Shown here piece by piece: positions 52,712 through 61,462 of a DNA stretch of 64,000 bases. The stretch's first letter is position 1; every line of letters begins with the position of its first letter. The stretch is taken from IMG/VR virus record IMGVR_UViG_3300020205_002210, positions 1 to 64,000 of that record; one strand, written 5' to 3'. Below the pieces are notes generated by a model, which made no database searches, was not told the DNA's origin, and worked only from the letters and a program-made list of their open reading frames with translations. A program made the position numbers and the translations under genes. Source of the stretch: a virus.

Positions 52712-54148
52712 ATGATAGTTACATTTAAAACAACTCCAACAGGTGTAGGCACACTTGACACCGGATATGTAAATTTTTTACGATGCGTTACTGCAATTCT
52801 AACAGCAAACGCAGGCACAACATCTTTAACAGTCAATCCATATACCGCAAACAACACTATTAATACCGGATCAAACTGTATTGTTAGTATTGATAGTAAT
52901 CAAGAGGGTGGTGGTTGGTTAACTAGTTCAGTCCATCATGTTCCATCTAGTGCAAACAATGTGGCAGCTTCAATTCAATCAATAGTATCCACTGCTGCAC
53001 TTACTTATAAAGCAGATTTTTATAAGGCATCAGGTAAAGCAAGTCAACCGTACTACAAATTGTGTTTTCACTCATATAATGATTATAATTCAACCGGTGA
53101 CTGGGGATTTACAGAGGCTGCCGGCACAACACTTCGGCAGACAAGATCTCTAATGAACGTCAATCAAGGTGCAAATATGTTAATCACCTACGGTTCTTCA
53201 ACGACAACGAATTGGACCGACACCACTTTTCCTCCGGCCACAGGAGCAATCAGTACTAAGTGGAACGGTACAAGCCAAACAACATCTTACACGATGAATG
53301 GAGACATGTTTAGCGCACAGCAAAACAACGGACCAGGTTTGGTTTATACAGATACCAGTGTTCAATATACGATGGCTGTTGGTGCCGATTATTGTTTGAT
53401 TTGGGAAAGTAAAGTCGGTGATACATATGCCGGCAGTTATTTCGGGACCACTACTATTGGCAATGGCACCACATACTGGAATAATGCTCGTTATGGAAGT
53501 ATGTATTATATGGGAACAAGAGAAACCCAGCCATGGGAAGACACTCGGATTGATAATCCACCATGGGTTGCGTGGAACATAACAACAAATAATTTTGGCG
53601 CCGGCACAATTAATAATCCATGGGCACCAGATGGTGTCTGTGCCTATATGGCTACTATGAATTCAGCGGGTGCCGTTGCGGCACCGGTGCGTAGATATAC
53701 ACAGAACGCTCGGACAACACCATACTTCAATGGTTCTAACCATAGTTTGACTTCAACCACCAGCTCTGGTGCGGGTAATGTGGACGGTGCCACCAGAACC
53801 GGTATAGATTGTCCTATTTTTACACTTAAAAACTGGGGCAGCCTAACCGCGGCTCAGGCGCTTACATATGGGTGGAATACTAATACCGACAATTTTACAT
53901 ATTTACCTCAAGTTGATCCTACATCGGGCACTTTAGTTCCTGGTGCATATCCCATAGATATCAAAAGTTCAAATAGCTCACAATGGAATGCAGGAGGAAA
54001 ATGCAAAAGCATTTATAAGAGTCTTGGTATGCCATTTGCAACTATGAAAAGTTATTGGCAAGCTCAAAATCAAAATTTTAAAATTGACGGTGTAAATTAT
54101 TTACCTATCGTTATAGCTGAAGACATGTGGTTGATTAGAGTCGTTTAA
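52712..54148 (+). CDS. Unrecognised Trp/Tyr-rich virion protein
   Basis: 478 residues with a strikingly aromatic middle: 'GVGADYC'-like 'VGADYCLIWESKVGDTYAGS', 'GNGTTYWNNARYGSMYYMGT', 'TRETQPWEDTRIDNPPWVAW'. The N-terminus has beta-hairpin features. Cys are few. It could be a receptor-binding or sugar-binding protein, since aromatic patches bind glycans. I see no catalytic triad or lyase motif. It precedes the largest glycine-rich adhesin by 12 nt, so it may form the fibre base for it. Confidence 0.55.
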   Translation: MIVTFKTTPTGVGTLDTGYVNFLRCVTAILTANAGTTSLTVNPYTANNTINTGSNCIVSIDSNQEGGGWLTSSVHHVPSSANNVAASIQSIVSTAALTYKADFYKASGKASQPYYKLCFHSYNDYNSTGDWGFTEAAGTTLRQTRSLMNVNQGANMLITYGSSTTTNWTDTTFPPATGAISTKWNGTSQTTSYTMNGDMFSAQQNNGPGLVYTDTSVQYTMAVGADYCLIWESKVGDTYAGSYFGTTTIGNGTTYWNNARYGSMYYMGTRETQPWEDTRIDNPPWVAWNITTNNFGAGTINNPWAPDGVCAYMATMNSAGAVAAPVRRYTQNARTTPYFNGSNHSLTSTTSSGAGNVDGATRTGIDCPIFTLKNWGSLTAAQALTYGWNTNTDNFTYLPQVDPTSGTLVPGAYPIDIKSSNSSQWNAGGKCKSIYKSLGMPFATMKSYWQAQNQNFKIDGVNYLPIVIAEDMWLIRVV

Positions 54149-54160
54149 TAATATCTGAGT

Positions 54161-56482
54161 ATGGCAATTAATTTAGAATACTTAGTAATTGCAGGTGGCG
54201 GTGGTGGCGGCGCAACTAACTCCAATAACGGCGGTGGTGGTGGCGGCGCAGGCGGACTATTAACTGGTAATACTGCGCCGGTTTCAGGCGTTTCATATAC
54301 CGTAACAGTTGGTGGAGGAGGCACCGGTGCCACTCAAAGCGTAGTTGGTGTGTCTGGTGCAAATTCATCTATAAGCGGCACATCAGTTAGCATAACTTCA
54401 ATTGGTGGCGGCAGAGGCGGCACCATAAGCACCGCCGGCACCGCTGCAGGAGCAAATGGTGGTTCTGGCGGCGGCGCAGACGGTGAAGGCGGCGCCAATG
54501 TTGGTTTAGGAACTGCGGGACAAGGTAATAACGGCGGCCAAGGCGGACTCGGCACAGGCGGAAATCAAGGTGCAGGCGGTGGCGGTGGCGCCGGTGCAGT
54601 AGGTGCCAATCGATCTTCTGGATCTCCTGGAGCAGGCGGTGGCGGTGTTTCTAGTAGTATAAGCGGTACTGCGGTAGCATATGCTGGCGGTGGCGGTGGT
54701 GGCGTAAGTAATTCAGGTGCAACAACCGGTGCGGCTGGTGGTTCGGGTGGCGGCGGCAAAGGTGGCAATGTTAACGATATCGCATCAGTAGTATCAGGAA
54801 CTACTAACACAGGCGGCGGTGGCGGTGGCGCAGGACATAACTATCCTACAAATACTAACTACGGTGGCGCAGGTGGTAGTGGAGTTGTTATAGTTAGATA
54901 TCTAACTTCCACTGCAACAGGTACAGGTGGAACAATAACCACATCTGGATCATACACAGTACACACCTTTACATCTAGTGGAATACTCACAATAACCGAA
55001 ACACCAGCTACAGCAAACGTTGAGTATTTGGTAGTTGCAGGCGGTGGCGGTAACTATGGCGCCGGCGGCGGCGGTGCTGGTGGTCTATTAACTGCCAACA
55101 ATTTCTCGGTAAATTCTGGGGCATCTATTACTGTGACAGTTGGTGCCGGTGGTGCGGCGACAAGTAATGGCATTGCGTCAGCGTTTGGCACAGTATCTAC
55201 TTATGGTGGCGGCGGTGCCGGTTATGGGCCCAGCGGTGGCGGAGGTGCCGGTGGCGGCAATGGTGGTTCAGGTGGAGGATCATCATATTATGGAAATGCC
55301 GGCGGCAAGGGTGTGTATCCAGGATCCAGTTATGTAAGCGCGACCAGACAAGGATATGACGGCGGTATTGGATATAATGCTGGTGGCAGTACATATAACG
55401 GCGGCGGTGGTGGTGGCGCAGGCGCAGCTGGTAGTAATGGTGCTGTCGGCGGCAGTGTTGGTGGCAATGGAGGTATAGGTGTAGAAAGCTCTATATCCGG
55501 TACAGCCACATACTATGCTGGTGGCGGTGGCGGCGCTGGTGCAACTACTAATGGCACTGGTGGACTTGGCGGCGGTGCTAATGCTAATGGTGGTCCGGCG
55601 CCGAATAATGTAACGCCTGGACTCAGTGGAACAGTTAATACCGGCGGTGGTGCAGGCGGCGCCAATGCTGCTGGCGGCGGTGCAGGTGGATCAGGTATTG
55701 TTATAGTTCGTTATTTAACTAGTGCTGGAACAGGTACAGGTGGAACAATAACCACATCCGGAGCATACACAATACACACCTTTACAAGTAGTGGAACATT
55801 TTCATTAACTGCGGCCGCGGTATCAGCAGCTAATACAACACTTACAGTAACACCAGTTCTTTCAAGCAACACTGCAAATGGACTTTCTATTATTGGTCAA
55901 TCCGTGGTATGTTCTGATGGTACCTGGACAGGTTACACACCAATAGTTTTTACTTATCAATGGAAACGAGAAACAGTTAACATATCAGGTCAAACAAGTA
56001 ATAATTACACACTAACATTAAATGATGCTAATCAAAATTTAATTTGTGCTGTAACGGCTACAAATAATGTTTCAAGTTCCACAGCAAATAGTAATTCATA
56101 TTTCGTTATAGTCAGTGGTGTATCAATTATTAAAAATCAAAAATACATTGTACCGTCACAAAATCTGGAAACATTTGCAACAGCCAATGATACACCTTTG
56201 ACGGAATCACAGTTTCTTTCAATTAATGCTGCATCATCTATAGTAAGAGACTACATTGTACCAACACAAAACTTAGAAACTTTTGCAACAGCCAATGATA
56301 CACCACTACCTGAAGCAAGTTTTGTCACACTTCAAAATTCAGCGAATGTAATCTATAAGACAAACCAATCAATTACTCAAAATCTAGTTGTCTTTACAAC
56401 ACATTCTTATACGGATAACATACCTATCGTAGTGGGTGGTACCACAGTGGTTGGTGCAACAAACCAACAATATTGGCACTAA
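54161..56482 (+). CDS. Double glycine-rich adhesin with Ig-like domain
   Basis: 773 residues. It starts directly with 'MAINLEYLVIAGGGGGGATN' and lacks the WP plug. Two glycine-rich units (about 4-280 and 286-550) each open with LEYLV/VEYLVV and end 'TTSGSYTVHTFTSSG'. Then comes an Ig-like domain ('GQSVVCSDGTWTGYTPIVFT', 'YQWKRETVNISGQTSNNYTL') and a tandem 38-residue repeat with 'QNLETFATANDTPLTESQFL'. The C-terminus, 'NIPIVVGGTTVVGATNQQYWH', is new. It probably arose by duplicating one adhesin domain within a gene. Confidence 0.78.
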   Translation: MAINLEYLVIAGGGGGGATNSNNGGGGGGAGGLLTGNTAPVSGVSYTVTVGGGGTGATQSVVGVSGANSSISGTSVSITSIGGGRGGTISTAGTAAGANGGSGGGADGEGGANVGLGTAGQGNNGGQGGLGTGGNQGAGGGGGAGAVGANRSSGSPGAGGGGVSSSISGTAVAYAGGGGGGVSNSGATTGAAGGSGGGGKGGNVNDIASVVSGTTNTGGGGGGAGHNYPTNTNYGGAGGSGVVIVRYLTSTATGTGGTITTSGSYTVHTFTSSGILTITETPATANVEYLVVAGGGGNYGAGGGGAGGLLTANNFSVNSGASITVTVGAGGAATSNGIASAFGTVSTYGGGGAGYGPSGGGGAGGGNGGSGGGSSYYGNAGGKGVYPGSSYVSATRQGYDGGIGYNAGGSTYNGGGGGGAGAAGSNGAVGGSVGGNGGIGVESSISGTATYYAGGGGGAGATTNGTGGLGGGANANGGPAPNNVTPGLSGTVNTGGGAGGANAAGGGAGGSGIVIVRYLTSAGTGTGGTITTSGAYTIHTFTSSGTFSLTAAAVSAANTTLTVTPVLSSNTANGLSIIGQSVVCSDGTWTGYTPIVFTYQWKRETVNISGQTSNNYTLTLNDANQNLICAVTATNNVSSSTANSNSYFVIVSGVSIIKNQKYIVPSQNLETFATANDTPLTESQFLSINAASSIVRDYIVPTQNLETFATANDTPLPEASFVTLQNSANVIYKTNQSITQNLVVFTTHSYTDNIPIVVGGTTVVGATNQQYWH

Positions 56483-56504
56483 TATAGATTGCGTTCCGGA
56501 GAAA

Positions 56505-56512
56505 GATAAATA
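56505..56512 (+). promoter_or_regulatory. Late promoter core GATAAATA with CCCC-ATATA-GGGG hairpin before neck genes
   Basis: GATAAATACCCCATATAGGGGG lies 19 nt before the ATG at 56532. CCCC at 56513-56516 can pair with GGGG at 56522-56525 through an ATATA loop, and the GGGGG is also the ribosome-binding site for gp13. The arrangement parallels that at 28856. Confidence 0.7.
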
Positions 56513-56531
56513 CCCCATATAGGGGGACACA

Positions 56532-57308
56532 ATGGCAGAACCAATCACATCCAGAACAGCTTTCAAAGAGTATTGCCTAAGAAGGCTGGGATTCCCAGTC
56601 ATTGAAATAAATGTTGATGACGATCAAGTAGAAGACAGAATTGATGATGCTTTACAATATTGGCAAGATTATCACTTTGACGGTTTACAAAAAGTCTATT
56701 ACATCAAAAAAATTGATGCAACCGATATTGCAAACAAGTATTTAAATTTAACAGAAGCCAGAGACTCTTCAAATAATGTATTGCAGATTGCTGGTATAAC
56801 CCGCATCTTTCCTATCTCCGATTCGTTATCTTCTGTTAACATGTTCGACTTGAGATACCAACTCAGATTAAATGAACTGTATGACTTCACCTCAGCGTCC
56901 TACATAAACTATACACTGACGCAACAACACTTGCGTTCACTGGAACTTATGTTTGTAGGTGAAGTTCCAATTCGTTTCCAGAGACATATGCAACGACTAT
57001 ATATTGATTGGGCTTGGGGAAAATCACAAGCACCACTTGGTACAACAGTCATAGCAGAATGTTATGCTGCAATTGATCCTGATGTATACAATATGGTATG
57101 GAATGACCGTTGGTTAAAAGAATATGCAACGGCACTTATCAAACGATCTTGGGGAAATAACCTTAAAAAGTTTGAAGGTATACAGTTACCTGGCGGCGTC
57201 AAACTCAATGGTGATAAGATTTACACCGAAGCTAAAGATGAGATTGATGCCTTACATGCAGAAATTGGTGACAAATATGGTGCACCACTAGAAATGTTTA
57301 TTAATTAA
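56532..57308 (+). CDS. 13: Neck protein gp13
   Basis: 258 residues (T4 gp13 is 309). The N-terminus is 'SRTAFKEYCLRRLGFPVIEI' with 'DQVEDRIDDALQYWQDYHFD', the neck gp13 pattern. The middle, 'LRLNELYDFTSASYINYTLT' and 'RFQRHMQRLYIDWAWGKSQA', and the end, 'WGNNLKKFEGIQLPGGVKLN', are all conserved in T4-like phages. gp13 completes the head-tail connector with gp14 and allows tail attachment. It starts the neck-terminase operon under the late promoter at 56505. Confidence 0.93.
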   Translation: MAEPITSRTAFKEYCLRRLGFPVIEINVDDDQVEDRIDDALQYWQDYHFDGLQKVYYIKKIDATDIANKYLNLTEARDSSNNVLQIAGITRIFPISDSLSSVNMFDLRYQLRLNELYDFTSASYINYTLTQQHLRSLELMFVGEVPIRFQRHMQRLYIDWAWGKSQAPLGTTVIAECYAAIDPDVYNMVWNDRWLKEYATALIKRSWGNNLKKFEGIQLPGGVKLNGDKIYTEAKDEIDALHAEIGDKYGAPLEMFIN

Positions 57309-57309
57309 T

Positions 57310-58191
57310 ATGGCAACCAATGTATACTTTAACAACTACAATTCGTATTCTGAACAACGAGTAGTTGAAGATTTGATCGTAGAATCCATTAAGATAATGG
57401 GTTTTGACGCATACTATCTTCCGATTGAGAATGAGGAAGATAGGGACATTCTTTATGGTGAAGACCCAATTAAGAAATTTAGTTCTGCGTTCCCTATCGA
57501 ATTCTATCTTTCCAATTCATTAGAGTATACAGGCGAAAGAGAATTCTTCTCAAAATTTGGGCTTGAGATTAAAAACAATGTCAACATCATATTGTCTAAG
57601 AGGTCATTCTCTCAAAGAGTACCACAAGATAAATTGTCTCGACCTAGAGAAGGTGATTTAATTTATGTGCCGTTCTTAAATGGTACAGGTGAATTGTTCG
57701 AGATTAAATTTACAAATCAAACCAAAGATTTCTTTATGTTAGGCCGTAAGATTCCATATTTCTATGAATTGGAACTAGAGAAGTTTAAATACTCACAAGA
57801 AGTTATTGATACTGGTGTTGAAGACATTGATGATGTAATGATACAATCAAGTTACACAATAGAATTGAACACAGGCGCAGGCACAGGAACATTTGAAGCA
57901 AGAGAGATTGTATTTCAATCGACTGACGGAACTCAGCCTAACTCAAGTGTTGTTGCTATTGTTCAAGAATGGAACACAGTAAATAATGTACTGAAAGTAA
58001 CAAATGTTGCTGGTGAGTTTATGGACAATGTGGTGATTATTGGTGCAACAAGTAATGCAAGACACTATTTGTCATCATATGATCCACTCAAAGACAGTAC
58101 CAGAAACGAAACTTATGATAACCTTTATTTGTTCAATGAAGCAAATAACATTATAGATTTCACAGAAGATAATCCGTTTGGAAAAATATAA
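57310..58191 (+). CDS. 14: Neck protein gp14
   Basis: 293 residues (T4 gp14 is 256). 'VYFNNYNSYSEQRVVEDLIV', 'GFDAYYLPIENEEDRDILYG', 'IEFYLSNSLEYTGEREFFSK' and the late 'RPREGDLIYVPF'-type segment (KLSRPREGDLIYVPFLNGTG) are typical. A beta-domain at about 185-260 ('GAGTGTFEAREIVFQSTDG') looks like an insert. gp14 sits under gp13 on the portal in T4. Its last base is shared with the start of gp15 (TAATG). Confidence 0.92.
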   Translation: MATNVYFNNYNSYSEQRVVEDLIVESIKIMGFDAYYLPIENEEDRDILYGEDPIKKFSSAFPIEFYLSNSLEYTGEREFFSKFGLEIKNNVNIILSKRSFSQRVPQDKLSRPREGDLIYVPFLNGTGELFEIKFTNQTKDFFMLGRKIPYFYELELEKFKYSQEVIDTGVEDIDDVMIQSSYTIELNTGAGTGTFEAREIVFQSTDGTQPNSSVVAIVQEWNTVNNVLKVTNVAGEFMDNVVIIGATSNARHYLSSYDPLKDSTRNETYDNLYLFNEANNIIDFTEDNPFGKI

Positions 58192-59207
58192 TGTCATCAT
58201 ATAACCGCGTCATAAGAAAATTGGTTGTTGGATTTGGCAACCTATTTGATAACATCACATTGTATAGATTCGACACAGACAATGAGGAAACTGAAAGATT
58301 TATTGTACCGATTGCATATGCATCCAAAGAACGATATGTTATGCGTTTGGAAGATGATGCAAACTTAGATAAGAAAGTACAGATAACTCTACCAAGAATG
58401 TCTTTTGAAATGGCAGGGTTATCTTATGATTCTTCTAGAAAACAAAATACAAACATAAAGAATTTTACCGGAACAGTGCCTGCTGCAATTATATCACAAT
58501 ATAATCCTGTGCCATACAATTTTGATTTTAATTTGTACATATATGTCAGAAACATTGAAGATGGTACACAGATCATCGAACACATTTTACCATACTTTAC
58601 ACCAGACTACACAGTAAAATTAAATTTGATTCCAGAAATGGGCATAGTTAAAGAAGTTCCTGTTATTCTGAATAGCACATCACACGAAATACTTTATGAA
58701 GGTGCTAGAGAAAATGATACCAGAATGATTGTCTGGACATTAAACTTTACAGTCAAAGGTTTCATATTTGGTAAAATGTCTGAGACTGGTGTTATTAACA
58801 GAGCATTTGTTTCTGTTTACAATCAGGTATCAAGAGATGAAACAATCGAGTTCTATATGAACTTGGACTCTGGTTATGGAACATACAAGGTTGGTGAAAA
58901 GGTATATCAAGGATACACCGCAGAAGATGCATCAGCCACTGGCATCGTTGTTCAATTTACAGAAAACATATTACGACTAAAAGACTTAACAGGAGACTTT
59001 GTGTCAGACAAACCCATATATGGTATAAATACCTCAGCAAACTATAAATTCACTTCTTATAACTTGAACCCACTGAAGTTTGTTGAAGTTGACGCAGTTG
59101 GCAGAGTCACTACAGATATTGATAACTTGTCAGTTGATAAGGAAGAGGCTAAGGCTGACAACACATTGAATACTGTTTTGACAATTAACAAAGCCGCAAA
59201 CCAATAA
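58191..59207 (+). CDS. 15: Tail terminator / sheath stabiliser gp15
   Basis: 338 residues (T4 gp15 is 272). The core 'NRVIRKLVVGFGNLFDNITL', 'RFIVPIAYASKERYVMRLED', 'VQITLPRMSFEMAGLSYDSS' and 'IKNFTGTVPAAIISQYNPVP' is the gp15 family pattern. gp15 ends tail polymerisation and caps tube and sheath before head joining. Extra length lies in a C-terminal insert, 'SGYGTYKVGEKVYQGYTAED', similar to the beta-insert in gp14. It stands in the T4 order 13-14-15. Confidence 0.9.
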   Translation: MSSYNRVIRKLVVGFGNLFDNITLYRFDTDNEETERFIVPIAYASKERYVMRLEDDANLDKKVQITLPRMSFEMAGLSYDSSRKQNTNIKNFTGTVPAAIISQYNPVPYNFDFNLYIYVRNIEDGTQIIEHILPYFTPDYTVKLNLIPEMGIVKEVPVILNSTSHEILYEGARENDTRMIVWTLNFTVKGFIFGKMSETGVINRAFVSVYNQVSRDETIEFYMNLDSGYGTYKVGEKVYQGYTAEDASATGIVVQFTENILRLKDLTGDFVSDKPIYGINTSANYKFTSYNLNPLKFVEVDAVGRVTTDIDNLSVDKEEAKADNTLNTVLTINKAANQ

Positions 59208-59222
59208 ACAAGAGAGAACTAA

Positions 59223-61034
59223 ATGGCTAAACAAATTATTAATATTGGTATTAGAGCAAATGATGGTAAAGGTGATTCATTAAGAACCGCCTTTATAAAA
59301 ACAAACTCTAACATTGGTGAGTTGTTTGCAAATGTCGCTAGTAACGCAAACACATCAAACATTTATTTTGACACCAATTTAACATTAGCACAAGGTGCTT
59401 TTGACAGAGCGAACTCAGTATTCTTGGGTGATATTAATTTCCAAGATAATTTGATGTACAGTAATTCAATTGTTGAAATTGGTAACGATCAACACCAACA
59501 TAAAGCTTGGGGTTTATTGTACGGTCAAATAACAGAACAAGCCAATAACACATATGGCAATGGTGTTGCATACGATTCAGCAAATAATATATTAGTTGCA
59601 ACAACAACACAAAATGAAGTTAATGGATTACCACAATCGACAGTTATTAAATACGATCCATTTGGCAACATATACTGGAGAAAATCAGTACCTACAATGA
59701 ATGTTAATAATGTATTGTTGGCCAGTTACGGTGAAGCGGTAACAGTTGATGCAAACAATAATGTGTATCTGCTAACAAACATACCAGAAAACTTCTCAAC
59801 CTTAGTTACAAAATTCAATTATACTGGACAAAATGTTTACAGCACATTGGTTTCAGATGCAGAAGGTTCGACAGATATTACCGTTGATGATGAAGAGTTT
59901 CCATATTTTGTAGGTCAACACAATCTGTTAACAGGTTTAGATATTACTGGTGAATTATATTTCACAAGTTTTAGCGCACAGTCAATGAATGCTCATGTGG
60001 TAGTAGCACTGCCAAACAATCGTGGTGTGTTGGTTGGTTCTGATGGTGGCAAAATACATAAATTCGATACTGAAGGTGTTTATATTTTTTCAAACAACGT
60101 AAACACCGATGGTAGAAAAATTATTGGTTTAGCGTATGACAATTCAAACAATTTTTATGCAGCATCAAACACAGTAATTTATAAATTTAGAGCCAACAAT
60201 CAATTAATTTGGGAAAGACAAATTACTGGTGTGAGTTCACCAAACATAAATTTTATTAAATACGACAACAACTTCCTATATGTCAATGGCGTAACAACCG
60301 ATCCAAACAACCAGCGCGCATTTATAAATTACAAAATTGATGCAAACGGTTCTTTAATTTGGGCAAATGCACTTGAGGTACCTAGTGCCAATCAAACCAT
60401 CAGACTTGGACATAGACAGTTGGATGTTCGCGGAGACTTTTTAGTTGGAATTGGATATGCAAGACCCAACAACAGCACTAAAGATATAAGTGTAACATAT
60501 CAACTACCAACTAGTGGTGCTTTAGCTGGAACATATTTTGGTGCATCCGGAAGTCGATGGAACGGTTTCACATATGTTACTGTACCAGAAGCAAACACAA
60601 CAATAAGTACCACAGTTGGTACTGGCAATACAACAGTAACGATTGCAGAAAATACTGATTATGCATATACGATGAATCTTGTTAGATATGGCAATCCAAG
60701 TCCAGAAAATGAAGAAGACCTTTATAATTTTAGTCAGAAATGGGACTTCAATGGATTAGGAACAATAGTATTTCCATCTTCGGGTCAGACTACTGGTATG
60801 GACTTGAATGGTAAAACAATTGCAAATGTTGGAGTCATTAATTTTGCTGATGGTACCAGTTCAAATACTTTTGGTAACATTGCAGCAAGTCCTCCAGCAA
60901 CAGCTAGAGGTGTGACAGGAGATAGAAGGGGTAACATAAGAGCGAACAGCACATACTTATATTACTGTTCAAATAATTATGATGGTACAGCTAATGTTTG
61001 GAAGAGAATTGCTTGGAGCAATGACACTTGGTAA
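59223..61034 (+). CDS. Propeller-type fibre protein between gp15 and gp16
   Basis: 603 residues. The N-terminus (INIGIRANDGKGDSLRTAFI, then 'KTNSNIGELFANV') is a short domain I associate with fibre and structural proteins of aquatic T4-like phages. Next come two YANAAF-like segments ('AQGAFDRANSVF') and repeats such as 'NTYGNGVAYDSANNILVATT', 'TVIKYDPFGNIYWRKSVP' and 'EAVTVDANNNVYLLTN', a beta-propeller pattern of the SBBP/PQQ kind. T4 has no gene here. The C-terminus, 'PPATARGVTGDRRGNIRANS' and 'YLYYCSNNYDGTANVWKRIA', resembles fibre tips. It may be a neck or collar fibre. Confidence 0.65.
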   Translation: MAKQIINIGIRANDGKGDSLRTAFIKTNSNIGELFANVASNANTSNIYFDTNLTLAQGAFDRANSVFLGDINFQDNLMYSNSIVEIGNDQHQHKAWGLLYGQITEQANNTYGNGVAYDSANNILVATTTQNEVNGLPQSTVIKYDPFGNIYWRKSVPTMNVNNVLLASYGEAVTVDANNNVYLLTNIPENFSTLVTKFNYTGQNVYSTLVSDAEGSTDITVDDEEFPYFVGQHNLLTGLDITGELYFTSFSAQSMNAHVVVALPNNRGVLVGSDGGKIHKFDTEGVYIFSNNVNTDGRKIIGLAYDNSNNFYAASNTVIYKFRANNQLIWERQITGVSSPNINFIKYDNNFLYVNGVTTDPNNQRAFINYKIDANGSLIWANALEVPSANQTIRLGHRQLDVRGDFLVGIGYARPNNSTKDISVTYQLPTSGALAGTYFGASGSRWNGFTYVTVPEANTTISTTVGTGNTTVTIAENTDYAYTMNLVRYGNPSPENEEDLYNFSQKWDFNGLGTIVFPSSGQTTGMDLNGKTIANVGVINFADGTSSNTFGNIAASPPATARGVTGDRRGNIRANSTYLYYCSNNYDGTANVWKRIAWSNDTW

Positions 61035-61048
61035 AAATGGAAAATAAA

Positions 61049-61462
61049 ATGAATAATTTTGATAAAAATATGGAAAACATTTTTGATGTGGTGTCTGTAA
61101 AAGAGACTGAAAAATCTTTGGATGTTAAATTAAAAACCACGGATGAACCTGATCTGAAGGCTGATCTTGCAGATGCTTATAGGCAATCTAAAGACAATTT
61201 GCAAGATATGATAGACCAAGGCAAAGAAGCCATGGAAGATATATTACAGATTGCAAGGGCAGGACAACACCCAAGAGCTTTTGAGGTGTATGGTACATTG
61301 TTAAAAAATACAGTTGAAGCCAATGATCGCTTATTGAAAATGCAAAAAGAAATGCGAGACATGGATGGCAAAAGAGGTGACGGCAATACCAAAATAGATA
61401 AAGCTATTTTTGTTGGTTCTACCGCAGAGTTGAATAAACTCTTAAAAGGTAAACAAGAATGA
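61049..61462 (+). CDS. 16: Small terminase subunit gp16
   Basis: 137 residues from the ATG at 61049 (MNNFDKNMENIFDV); T4 gp16 is 164. In-frame ATGs at 61028 and 61037 are possible, but GGA before 61049 gives the better ribosome site, and relatives begin with an N-F-D-K-like segment. Conserved features are the helix 'YRQSKDNLQDMIDQGKEAME', 'HPRAFEVYGTLLKNTVEAND' and 'AIFVGSTAELNKLL', as in T4 gp16. It forms the ring that helps gp17 cut and package DNA. It overlaps gp17 by 4 nt (ATGA). Confidence 0.9.
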   Translation: MNNFDKNMENIFDVVSVKETEKSLDVKLKTTDEPDLKADLADAYRQSKDNLQDMIDQGKEAMEDILQIARAGQHPRAFEVYGTLLKNTVEANDRLLKMQKEMRDMDGKRGDGNTKIDKAIFVGSTAELNKLLKGKQE

